A stretch of 6,410 bases of DNA, taken from contig SFZC01000125.1 in assembly GCA_004558955.1 (NCBI GenBank), positions 1-6,410 on the forward strand, written 5' to 3'. The notes beneath the pieces are model-generated. The model did no database searches, was not told the DNA's origin, and worked only from the letters and a program-made list of their open reading frames with translations. Below, piece by piece: positions 1 through 5,034 of this stretch (the first letter of the stretch is position 1; each line of letters opens with the position of its first letter). The stretch is from a bacterium (GTDB taxonomy: Bacteria > Cyanobacteriota > Vampirovibrionia > Gastranaerophilales > Gastranaerophilaceae). Made by a program: the position numbers and the translations under genes.

Positions 1-114
1 TAAGACCTGGTTTGAACAACTTTTGTTTGACTAAATTTCAAAAGTCTTTAATATCAAACATTTCTACGCTTTTCTGAAAGTGTTATTTCAATCAATTTCA
101 ACTAATTTTATCTG

Positions 115-181
115 AATGGTGTGAATTTTACCCCAAAATTACAAAGAATTGAGCTGATAAATACTAAAAGTTCACACCATT
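115..181. repeat. 11-bp inverted repeat beyond the 3' end of the 151-aa gene
   Basis: AATGGTGTGAA (115-125) and its exact reverse complement TTCACACCATT (171-181) enclose 45 bases. The arms can be extended inward by TTTTA/TAAAA if one base is bulged. The repeat lies 8 bases beyond the stop of the minus-strand gene at 189-644. Neither arm is followed by a T-run close to the stem, and the loop is long, so it is not a standard terminator. It could be a small mobile-element end pair, a protein-binding site or a loose 3' hairpin. The rest of 1-188 shows no ORF or recognised site. Confidence 0.5.
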
Positions 182-188
182 AGTTAAA

Positions 189-644
189 TTATTTTTTGTT
201 ACGTACGTTTTTCTTAGATGATAGACCTCCTAATTTATTTCTTATAGCATTTGAACAAACCTCCGTTAGAGGTTCTCCTATTGCCTCCTTGTAATTAAAT
301 CCCAATAATTGCATAGTCTTTAAAGTATCCTTGTTAAGTAAAGCAACTAATTGTTTCATTGAATCTTCTTTCCCATCTTCAACACTAGTAAATGAAGATA
401 GCAGAGAAATAACCCGTTCTAAAGTATTGTGCAAATACTCAATATCTTTATCATCAATATGTACTTTTTCATATTCTTCTTTATATGCCTGAGCAATTCT
501 GATTGCCTGTTCTCGTTTCGAAAGCAACTCATTTACAATTTCATCATAAGTGTTTCGTAATTTATCGGCATTACGTTTTTCCTTTAATGATTGAATTTTA
601 CTACTCACTAGTGTTGTGGTTACTTTAAATGTTAGAGTTCCCAA
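189..644 (-). CDS. Hypothetical 151-residue coiled-coil-prone protein
   Basis: I do not recognise this family. The ORF opens with TTG at 644; two codons further upstream is an in-frame TAA, so it cannot extend further, and no strong ribosome binding site precedes the TTG. An internal GTG at codon 13 is an alternative start. Residues about 17-85 are rich in Lys, Glu, Arg and Leu with heptad-like Leu/Ile spacing, suggesting long helices or a coiled coil. Residues about 95-135 are more globular (K-D-T-L-K-T-M-Q-L-L-G-F, then G-E-P-L-T-E-V-C), and the tail is basic (S-S-K-K-N-V-R-N-K-K). There is no signal peptide or membrane segment, so it should be cytoplasmic. The weak start suggests that the original N-terminus may have been lost. 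It lies downstream of the hydratase terminator, so it is not in that operon. Confidence 0.6.
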   Translation of the reverse strand: MGTLTFKVTTTLVSSKIQSLKEKRNADKLRNTYDEIVNELLSKREQAIRIAQAYKEEYEKVHIDDKDIEYLHNTLERVISLLSSFTSVEDGKEDSMKQLVALLNKDTLKTMQLLGFNYKEAIGEPLTEVCSNAIRNKLGGLSSKKNVRNKK

Positions 645-741
645 TGATTATCTCGGATTATGATTTAGAAATAAAGCAGTCCGGACTTCCCATATACATT
701 TTCCCGTAATCAGGTTATTTCTTAAAAAATACGTAACTATA

Positions 742-778
742 AAAAAGACTCGATGAAATATAATCATCAAGTCTTTTT
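742..778. terminator. Bidirectional intrinsic terminator after oleate hydratase
   Basis: Arms 742-756 and 764-778 form a 15-bp stem with one C-A mismatch and a 7-base loop (757-763). The outer pairs are A5/T5, so each strand ends in a U-run: AGTCTTTTT on both strands. On the minus strand it lies about 100 bases after the hydratase stop (876-878) and upstream of the 151-residue gene, so it separates the two transcripts. Confidence 0.75.
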
Positions 779-875
779 CAAAAATGAAAAACTTATTATA
801 TATCGAAATATGTCGCATTAATAATAATTTGCAACAGTTTTTGATAATTCAGAGAGTTTTAACAGCTACCACGTT

Positions 876-2102
876 TTATAGTAATTTACTCTCGGTAACT
901 AGCTCTTCGATAAACGTTCCCTTTATCTTCTTTTTTAGAACTACTTTAGCTAATTTAGGGATTCTTAAATTAGCCTCATCAATGGTTTTTTTATCTCCCA
1001 TATAGTAGATGGCTTTAAGTGGTTCTCGAATATCATAAATAGAGCCATAAACTTCAGGAACAGCGCGTTCAACTTCAAGTAAAGTATAGACAAATTCCAT
1101 GGCTGTCCTAATTGAATATTCGGTAGTAAACACGGTGTCATTACTAGGTGACTCTGCAAAATTACCAATAAAGGCTAAATTAACAGACCCTTTAGGAACA
1201 ATATCTGGCCTATCACCCGCAACGCGGGGCATAAAGTATGATGTAATAAATGGCATAAATACCGGAACGGTATTTATATTGTTTTGGTTAGACAATTGTT
1301 TGATTTTGGACTCAGGGACCCCAAGGTGATAAAGGAGTTCTTGCGTAATTTCTTCCCCAGAACTTTCTACAATGGTCTTATCAACAAAATTTCCTTTGGT
1401 ATCTGAATATAGTCCATATATCCATACAATTGTTTCATTTTCCTTTTGTTCTTTGAAATGTGGCTGTCTGTGAACAGCAAAACTCATCAACCAGTTCGAA
1501 TCGGTTATGGTAATGATTCCACCACTATTGATTTTGTGATCATGCAAATCACGATTGGTTAGACGTTCAATGTAGGGGTCAATTTCTGGTGATTTTATAG
1601 TGGCTGTCGCTGACACGAACCAACTTTTTTCAGGTAGGTTATCATAGAATACTTCTGGATGACCGAAATCATTAGATTGTTCTGCCAGATTCTTCCACAG
1701 TGACCAACTACCACCCAACTCTTTTGATATAGGAGCGGGTTTATCATGGCTCCCATATGTTGAACTTTCTGTAATAGAACCATTTGTAACGAATACAAAA
1801 TCATCACGTGATAGGCTAACATCATCACCATCCTGGATCACGAGTTTTTTGGCAATTTTTTCGTCATTTTCAAAATCTACCACAACATTATTAACTTGTG
1901 TATCATAGATGAATTCGACATTATATGACTCTAAATACTTTATAATTGGTAGAACCATAGACTCATACTGATTGTACCTATTGAACTTTAGGGCGCTAAA
2001 ATCAGGTAGTCCATCAATATGATGAATAAATCGCATCGTGTATCGACGCATCTCAACTGCAGAATGCCACTTTTCAAAAGCAAACATAGTTGCCCAGTAC
2101 AT
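876..2102 (-). CDS. ohyA: Oleate hydratase C-terminal piece (408 aa)
   Basis: This ORF begins with an ATG that directly follows the TGA (TTT TGA ATG), in the same frame as the upstream piece. It therefore represents the remainder of the hydratase, from residue 180 of the full frame. It holds Tyr200, the long substrate-domain segments (G-G-I-I-T-I-T-D-S-N-W; H-R-Q-P-H-F-K-E-Q-K-E-N-E-T), the late FAD-contact region (L-A-F-I-G-N-F-A-E-S-P) and the helical C-terminus, and ends at TAA 878-876. Only a weak GAAAG lies ten bases before the ATG, so expression would need stop-restart re-initiation by ribosomes leaving the first ORF. No other lesion is seen. Confidence 0.85.
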   Translation of the reverse strand: MYWATMFAFEKWHSAVEMRRYTMRFIHHIDGLPDFSALKFNRYNQYESMVLPIIKYLESYNVEFIYDTQVNNVVVDFENDEKIAKKLVIQDGDDVSLSRDDFVFVTNGSITESSTYGSHDKPAPISKELGGSWSLWKNLAEQSNDFGHPEVFYDNLPEKSWFVSATATIKSPEIDPYIERLTNRDLHDHKINSGGIITITDSNWLMSFAVHRQPHFKEQKENETIVWIYGLYSDTKGNFVDKTIVESSGEEITQELLYHLGVPESKIKQLSNQNNINTVPVFMPFITSYFMPRVAGDRPDIVPKGSVNLAFIGNFAESPSNDTVFTTEYSIRTAMEFVYTLLEVERAVPEVYGSIYDIREPLKAIYYMGDKKTIDEANLRIPKLAKVVLKKKIKGTFIEELVTESKLL

Positions 2103-2639
2103 TCAAAAGTTACTTTCAAAGAACTCATTTGAGAAAAATTCCTCAATAGTCGTCTTACCCAGTTTTGACTCAGGGGTTAAAACTAAATCTATTAATTCTT
2201 TAGGTTTTTCGTCCAAAGTATACAGGCCATCCGTTGGGACGCGTTGTCCCCGGTTATAAATTAGGCGAGTATTAGATGAATTTGGATCATCTTTATCTAG
2301 CCAATAAAATTCATCTAAGTAAGAGGCATCTTCAATTTCTAAAGAAGGAATTGATCGATACATATCCCACATAGTTTCAAAATGATTTTCCATTTCTCGA
2401 CCACCACGTGTCACAAAGCCGATATTGGCACGCTTTTCTCCATCTAACGATCCACCCGGAGTAGGCAATTCCTCATATATATGAATTTTTTCCCCGGACA
2501 TTTGTCCATCACGCACCAAGAAAATAGCGGTCGCCAATCCGGCCAGCCCTCCTCCAATAATATACGCTGATTTTTGATCCACATTTTTGGGCTTTCTTGG
2601 ACGTGCAAAAGCTTCATAATTTCCGTTACTGTAATACAC
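2103..2639 (-). CDS. ohyA: Oleate hydratase N-terminal piece (178 aa)
   Basis: This is the part translated before the TGA. It starts at GTG 2639-2637, seven bases after a perfect AAAGGAGG, and the product begins M-Y-Y-S-N-G-N-Y-E-A-F-A-R-P-R as in streptococcal hydratases. It carries the Rossmann dinucleotide-binding motif (29-35), the acidic E-E-L-P strand end (about 56-59) and the R-G-G-R-E-M-E-N-H loop with Glu82. It ends at F-E-S-N-F, inside the helical segment leading to the catalytic Tyr. Alone it lacks most of the substrate and FAD pocket and should be unstable or inactive. Confidence 0.85.
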   Translation of the reverse strand: MYYSNGNYEAFARPRKPKNVDQKSAYIIGGGLAGLATAIFLVRDGQMSGEKIHIYEELPTPGGSLDGEKRANIGFVTRGGREMENHFETMWDMYRSIPSLEIEDASYLDEFYWLDKDDPNSSNTRLIYNRGQRVPTDGLYTLDEKPKELIDLVLTPESKLGKTTIEEFFSNEFFESNF

Positions 2640-2646
2640 AAATGGG

Positions 2647-2654
2647 CCTCCTTT
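2647..2654 (-). promoter_or_regulatory. Ribosome binding site fixing the GTG start of oleate hydratase
   Basis: AAAGGAGG on the minus strand, seven bases before GTG at 2639-2637. It selects GTG as the start although no in-frame ATG is near, and gives the N-terminus typical of the family. Confidence 0.9.
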
Positions 2655-2688
2655 GTATAGACACTAAATAAACATCCTTCTTAACTTG

Positions 2689-2717
2689 ATTATAGGCTTT
2701 TCATTACTTCTTGTAAA
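2689..2717 (-). promoter_or_regulatory. Sigma-A promoter of oleate hydratase
   Basis: On the minus strand TTTACA (2717-2712) and TATAAT (2694-2689) are separated by exactly 17 bases. The predicted transcript starts near 2682, leaving a leader of about 43 nt that contains the AAAGGAGG. Confidence 0.85.
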
Positions 2718-2737
2718 GAAAACCCTTTCGAAACTAT

Positions 2738-2761
2738 TAGACAAATCAACACATTTGTCTA
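2738..2761. promoter_or_regulatory. Candidate operator upstream of the oleate hydratase promoter
   Basis: TAGACAAAT-CAACAC-ATTTGTCTA is a perfect dyad with 9-bp arms and a 6-bp spacer. It lies about 56-79 bases upstream of the predicted hydratase start site, i.e. upstream of the -35, a position more typical of an activator or of looping repression than of simple occlusion. The size fits a dimeric TetR- or MarR-type regulator, but no regulator gene is present in the window. It is not followed by a U-run in either direction, so it is not a terminator. Confidence 0.6.
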
Positions 2762-2806
2762 TTGTACTAAAGGCAAATAATTAGACACAAAATGAGTTAT
2801 ATTTTT

Positions 2807-2853
2807 GGTTCTGTTGCAAAGTTTTAAATCTACTATCAAATAAGGTAGAATAA
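2807..2853. mobile_element. Solo terminal remnant of an IS6-family (IS1216-like) element
   Basis: The stretch beginning GGTTCTGTTGCAAAGTTT and continuing to about GGTAGAATAA matches, from memory, the terminal repeat and adjoining bases of IS1216-type IS6 elements found in enterococci and streptococci. No transposase and no opposite end (TTTGCAACAGAACC) are in the window, so only one end remains. The inner border is uncertain. It lies between the divergent hydratase and stress-operon promoters without disrupting either. Confidence 0.6.
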
Positions 2854-2861
2854 ATGAAGAG

Positions 2862-2919
2862 TATTTACAAAACTGTTCAAAAAATAACAAGAATCGTATC
2901 AGAAATATACTTGTAAATA
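2862..2919. repeat. 9-bp inverted repeat in the divergent region
   Basis: TATTTACAA (2862-2870) and TTGTAAATA (2911-2919) are exact reverse complements 40 bases apart. They sit between the IS6-type end and the first cre site. In such AT-rich DNA a chance origin is quite possible. Confidence 0.35.
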
Positions 2920-2920
2920 T

Positions 2921-2936
2921 ATGCAATCGATTGCAA
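2921..2936. promoter_or_regulatory. Candidate cre site 1 (perfect consensus, CcpA/LacI-type palindrome)
   Basis: ATGCAATCGATTGCAA matches the Bacillota cre consensus WTGNAANCGNWNNCAW at every fixed position, and its inner 14 bases (2922-2935) are a perfect palindrome with the central CG of LacI-family operators. It is centred about 92 bases before the predicted start of the stress operon. A sugar-operon LacI-type repressor is an alternative ligand. Confidence 0.55.
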
Positions 2937-2964
2937 AACGATTAACAGATTTCATTCTATTTTT

Positions 2965-2980
2965 TTGTAAGCGTGATCAT
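2965..2980 (+). promoter_or_regulatory. Candidate cre site 2 just upstream of the -35
   Basis: TTGTAAGCGTGATCAT fits WTGNAANCGNWNNCAW except for one position (G for W after the central CG). It ends five bases before the -35 of the stress-operon promoter and its centre is 44 bp, about four DNA turns, from cre site 1, so two bound dimers would lie on the same helix face. Confidence 0.5.
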
Positions 2981-2985
2981 TTTAT

Positions 2986-3014
2986 TTGACTTATCATTTT
3001 TATTAACCTATACT
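2986..3014 (+). promoter_or_regulatory. Sigma-A promoter of the envelope-stress operon
   Basis: TTGACT (2986-2991) and TATACT (3009-3014) with a 17-base spacer. Transcription is predicted to begin near 3020-3022, giving a leader of about 140 nt before the first start codon. No sigma-B-like (GTTT...GGGTAT) promoter is seen, in line with streptococci lacking sigma-B. Confidence 0.8.
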
Positions 3015-3019
3015 ATATA

Positions 3020-3073
3020 TATATTAATTTTATATTAATCTTATGATTGTTAAGATTAATATAAATTAATATA
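3020..3073 (+). promoter_or_regulatory. Long hairpin at the very 5' end of the stress-operon leader
   Basis: Arms 3020-3043 and 3051-3073 pair as a 23-bp stem with one bulged T and a 7-base loop (TGATTGT). The stem is nearly all A-T, with a single G-C pair next to the loop. The first arm begins at the predicted transcription start, so the mRNA would open with this stem. Possible roles are protection from 5'-end RNA decay, temperature-sensitive folding or a binding site in DNA. It is not followed directly by a U-run, so it is unlikely to be an attenuator. Confidence 0.6.
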
Positions 3074-3077
3074 AAAA

Positions 3078-3095
3078 ATATTTTAGCTAAAATAT
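3078..3095. repeat. 18-bp perfect palindrome in the leader
   Basis: ATATTTTAGCTAAAATAT is perfectly self-complementary around AG|CT. As RNA it could only fold with strain at its centre, so a DNA-binding site for a dimeric regulator, or intermolecular pairing, is more plausible. It lies between the two leader hairpins. Confidence 0.5.
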
Positions 3096-3102
3096 AACTC
3101 TT

Positions 3103-3130
3103 TAGATTATTTGATTTTCCAAATAATCTA
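3103..3130 (+). promoter_or_regulatory. 11-bp hairpin just before the first ribosome binding site
   Basis: TAGATTATTTG (3103-3113) and CAAATAATCTA (3120-3130) form a perfect 11-bp stem with a 6-base loop (ATTTTC). The stem ends about 17 bases before the GAAAGGGG ribosome binding site, so it could influence translation or processing. Its right half is part of a segment repeated in front of csbD. Confidence 0.6.
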
Positions 3131-3161
3131 ACTTTCCACAATTTAGAAAGGGGAAGACATT

Positions 3162-3401
3162 ATGCTTTGGGCTATTATCGTAGGAGGACTTATCGGTCTT
3201 ATTGCAGGTGGAATCACTAAAAAGGGAGATTCCATGGGAATAATCGCTAATATCTTTGCAGGTTTAGTCGGTTCATCTGTTGGACAATTACTTTTCGGTG
3301 CATGGGGACCTAGTCTAGCTGGAATGGCATTAATTCCATCAATCTTAGGAGCGGTTATTGTTGTTTCAGTAGTATCATTTTTCCTAGGGAAAAAAGATTG
3401 A
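3162..3401 (+). CDS. GlsB/YeaQ/YmgE family stress-response membrane protein
   Basis: First gene of the stress operon. The 79-residue product is almost wholly hydrophobic and rich in Gly and Ala. Three membrane segments can be placed at about 1-17, 25-47 and 52-75, with a short polar loop T-K-K-G-D-S (19-24) and a charged end G-K-K-D. Family hallmarks are the opening M-L-W-A-I-I-V-G-G-L-I-G-L-I-A-G and N-I-F-A-G-L-V-G-S-S-V-G. In enterococci and streptococci the family accompanies Gls24 and is linked to general, cell-envelope and bile-salt stress; its biochemical role is unknown. GAAAGGGG at 3146-3153 gives a clear start. The length is normal, and the next gene begins 56 bases downstream. Confidence 0.9.
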   Translation: MLWAIIVGGLIGLIAGGITKKGDSMGIIANIFAGLVGSSVGQLLFGAWGPSLAGMALIPSILGAVIVVSVVSFFLGKKD

Positions 3402-3457
3402 ACTTGAACCTTTCTTGACAGGAATAGATTCAAATTCTATTGATGAAAGGATTCAAT

Positions 3458-4024
3458 ATGTCAAAAAACAAAAAAATATTTTACCTTATTTTATGTATTT
3501 TAATCTTGACGATTTTGATTCCTATTTTGCTAGATTATCATAAAGTCAGCGGCTTAGGACTGCATTTAGTTGGTTGGAATAAAAATTCCTTTTTAGAATT
3601 TTATCTTTCAAGATATATTTTCTGGGGTGCTCTAGTACTTTCAGCTGTAGTGTTGTTTTTAATGCTTGTTACACTCTTTTATCCTAAACAATATTTAGAG
3701 ATTCAGTTACCTGATGCCGATGGGAACCTAAAATTAAAAAATTCAGCTATTGAAGGATTTGTACGTTGTGTGGTTGCTAATCACAATTTTATAAAGGATC
3801 CTACTATTAAGGTAAACTGTCGTAAGAATAAATGTTTAGTTCATGTAGAAGGACAAATGCTTCCATCAGACAACATTATTAAACGAACTCAAATAATTAA
3901 AGATGAGATAGCTGATGGATTGAAACAGTTTTTTGGAATGAATCATCGTGTAAAACTGTATATTTCTGTAAAAGAATACAAGCCTAAACCACCACGTAAA
4001 AAAACTGTTAGTCGTGTAGAGTAA
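3458..4024 (+). CDS. amaP: AmaP, alkaline-shock membrane anchor protein
   Basis: AmaP holds Asp23 at the cell membrane in Gram-positive bacteria. The 188-residue product has two membrane helices, about 7-26 and 52-75, joined by a short outer loop (about 27-51). A cytoplasmic domain follows (about 78-175) with the features of AmaP/Asp23-like folds: beta strand Y-L-E-I-Q-L-P, helix S-A-I-E-G-F-V-R-C-V-V, then strands I-K-V-N-C and L-V-H-V-E-G. The tail is basic and proline-rich (K-P-K-P-P-R-K-K) and ends in S-R-V-E. The ATG at 3458 is preferred over upstream TTG 3440 and ATG 3443 because GAAAGGA (3445-3451) is then correctly spaced. A small A-T hairpin (3423-3441) lies in the preceding gap. The gene sits between the GlsB-like and DUF2273 genes, the common order. 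Confidence 0.9.
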   Translation: MSKNKKIFYLILCILILTILIPILLDYHKVSGLGLHLVGWNKNSFLEFYLSRYIFWGALVLSAVVLFLMLVTLFYPKQYLEIQLPDADGNLKLKNSAIEGFVRCVVANHNFIKDPTIKVNCRKNKCLVHVEGQMLPSDNIIKRTQIIKDEIADGLKQFFGMNHRVKLYISVKEYKPKPPRKKTVSRVE

Positions 4025-4036
4025 GGAAGTAAAAAA

Positions 4037-4207
4037 ATGGAATGGTTTAAAAAATACCAATATCTATTTCTTTCCGGATTGGCAGGTGCTATCTTAGCGT
4101 GCTTCATCCTATCCTATGGTTTTTTTAAGACTTTATTTGTCTTGATTTGCGCCACTCTAGGAGTTGGAATTGGATATTATATTCAACAAAAACAATTATT
4201 TAAATAG
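4037..4207 (+). CDS. DUF2273 family small membrane protein
   Basis: A 56-residue protein starting M-E-W-F-K-K-Y, with two hydrophobic stretches, about 9-25 (Y-L-F-L-S-G-L-A-G-A-I-L-A) and 28-48 (F-F-K-T-L-F-V-L-I-C-A-T-L-G-V-G-I-G), and a polar end Q-Q-K-Q-L-F-K. The G-A-I-L-A...G-F-F-K-T-L...G-x-G-I-G-Y pattern is that of DUF2273, small proteins nearly always found between amaP and asp23; their function is unknown, perhaps part of the membrane complex. Its ribosome binding site AAGGAAG overlaps the amaP stop codon, and the following gene begins 14 bases after its stop, so translation is tightly linked. Confidence 0.88.
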   Translation: MEWFKKYQYLFLSGLAGAILACFILSYGFFKTLFVLICATLGVGIGYYIQQKQLFK

Positions 4208-4221
4208 TAAAGGTGATTTAT

Positions 4222-4779
4222 ATGTCAAATGTAGAACAAAAAGTAAAAGAAGTAAAAGGCGAATTGACCTATGAAGATAAAGTCATTCAAAAAATTATTG
4301 GTCTTTCTTTAGAAAATGTTCCAGGTTTACTGGATATTGATGGCGGCTTTTTCTCAAACCTAACTGGAAAACTTATCAATACTGATAACGTTGCAAGCGG
4401 AGTCAATGTTGAAGTTGGTAAAAAGCAAGTTGCTGTGGATTTGAAAGTAGTTGTCGAATATCAAAAGAATGTTCCTGAATTATACAAGAAAATCAAAGAG
4501 ATTGTTGTTTCAGAAATTTCTAATATGACTAATTTGGAAGTGATTGAAGTTAATGTAGATGTTGTTGATATCAAGACTAAAGAGCAACATGAAGCAGACT
4601 CAGTAAGCCTGCAAGATCGAGCAACTGGAGTTGTTGAATCAACAAGTAAATTTACTTCCGATAAGTTTGAAAGCGCAAAAGAGGGATTGAGTGATGGCCT
4701 CTCGGCTGCAAAGGAAAAAGTTAAAGGAGTTGCCGAAGATACTAAAGAGACTGCTAAAGCAGAACCAAGAGTTCACTAA
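4222..4779 (+). CDS. asp23: Asp23/Gls24 family envelope stress response protein
   Basis: Asp23 (Gls24 in enterococci) is an abundant cytoplasmic protein that collects beneath the membrane through AmaP and supports envelope homeostasis. Start ATG 4222 follows AAAGGTGA (4209-4216); an in-frame GTG three codons upstream is part of that site and is rejected. The 185 residues divide into an Asp23 domain (about 13-120), with G-E-L-T-Y-E-D-K-V-I-Q-K-I-I-G, the V-P-G-L-L-D-I-D-G-G-F-F element and the V-A-V-D-L-K-V-V-V-E-Y strand, and a charged helical tail (about 121-180). The tail has K/A/E-rich near-repeats (S-A-K-E-G-L-S-D-G-L-S-A-A-K-E-K-V-K-G) like LEA or CsbD proteins, and the C-terminus is E-P-R-V-H. 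Length and domain order are normal for streptococcal Gls24. Confidence 0.93.
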   Translation: MSNVEQKVKEVKGELTYEDKVIQKIIGLSLENVPGLLDIDGGFFSNLTGKLINTDNVASGVNVEVGKKQVAVDLKVVVEYQKNVPELYKKIKEIVVSEISNMTNLEVIEVNVDVVDIKTKEQHEADSVSLQDRATGVVESTSKFTSDKFESAKEGLSDGLSAAKEKVKGVAEDTKETAKAEPRVH

Positions 4780-4813
4780 ATTCTTTTATGCCTAAAAAAG
4801 TTTAAAAACGTTC

Positions 4814-4837
4814 ATTTTCAATAATCTAATTTCCCAA
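4814..4837 (+). repeat. Leader segment before csbD repeated from the operon leader
   Basis: All 24 bases (ATTTTC-AATAATCTAA-TTTCCCAA) recur in the same order at 3114-3141 in front of the first gene, there with four extra bases (CA, C and A). In both places the segment ends just before or within the ribosome binding region. The csbD copy lacks the left arm that makes a hairpin in the first leader. No convincing promoter lies in 4780-4851, so csbD is probably read with the operon. Confidence 0.55.
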
Positions 4838-4851
4838 TGGAGGGTAACACT

Positions 4852-5034
4852 ATGTCAGTAGAAGAAAAACTTAATCAAGCTAAAGGTGCTATTAAAGAAG
4901 GTGTCGGAAAAGTAACTGATGATAAAAAAACCGAAAAAGAAGGAGCTGCTGAAAAAGGCGTTTCAAAAGTTAAAGAAGTTGCCAAAGATGCCAAAGATGC
5001 TGTTGAAGGAGCAATTGAAGGCGTTAAAAATTAA
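4852..5034 (+). CDS. CsbD family small stress protein
   Basis: A 60-residue hydrophilic, Lys/Glu/Ala-rich protein with the CsbD signature: M-S-V-E-E-K-L-N-Q-A-K-G-A-I-K-E-G-V-G-K-V-T-D-D, then E-K-E-G-A-A-E-K-G and K-D-A-K-D-A-V-E-G-A-I. It has no Trp, Cys, Phe or Tyr and should be a flexible or helical cytoplasmic protein. CsbD proteins are induced by general stress in Bacillota; their molecular role is unknown. ATG 4852 follows GGAGGG (4839-4844); an in-frame ATG at 4837 overlaps that site and is rejected. It is 72 bases after asp23, in the same direction, and is the last gene of the operon. It resembles the tail of the upstream Asp23 protein. Confidence 0.88.
   Translation: MSVEEKLNQAKGAIKEGVGKVTDDKKTEKEGAAEKGVSKVKEVAKDAKDAVEGAIEGVKN

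Larger units (their letters stand above)
876..2639 (-). pseudogene. ohyA: Oleate hydratase, split by an in-frame TGA
   Basis: Oleate hydratases (streptococcal 67 kDa myosin-cross-reactive antigen) are FAD-dependent enzymes that add water to the cis-9 double bond of oleate or linoleate to give 10-hydroxy fatty acids. They act at the cytoplasmic face of the membrane and protect against host unsaturated fatty acids. The reading frame is 587 codons plus stop, close to the usual 590 or so, and is collinear with the family throughout. The only lesion is TGA at 2105-2103 (codon 179), where relatives have Trp (N-F-W-x-Y-W-A-T-M-F). Visible motifs are the FAD-binding G-G-G-L-A-G-L (29-35), R-G-G-R-E-M-E-N-H with the likely catalytic Glu82, R-R-Y-T-M-R-F with the likely catalytic Tyr200, and T-N-G-S-I-T-E-S-S. 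Other Trp codons are TGG, so a changed genetic code is unlikely. The gene keeps a good promoter and ribosome binding site, suggesting recent inactivation, a sequencing error or low-level readthrough. Confidence 0.93.

Noticed and set aside
784..1005. 73-codon plus-strand ORF
   Set aside because: It overlaps the end of the hydratase on the opposite strand, where the minus-strand frame is clearly coding; no ribosome binding site.
3143..3433. 96-codon minus-strand ORF opposite the GlsB-like gene
   Set aside because: It is the complement of a recognised membrane-protein gene with a good ribosome binding site; its Pro/Ile-rich product follows from that coding pattern.
3415..3443. Possible internal promoter before amaP (TTGACA, 17 bases, TATTGA)
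   Set aside because: The -35 is perfect but the -10 is poor, and it overlaps a small hairpin and the amaP ribosome binding site, so a start here would leave almost no leader.
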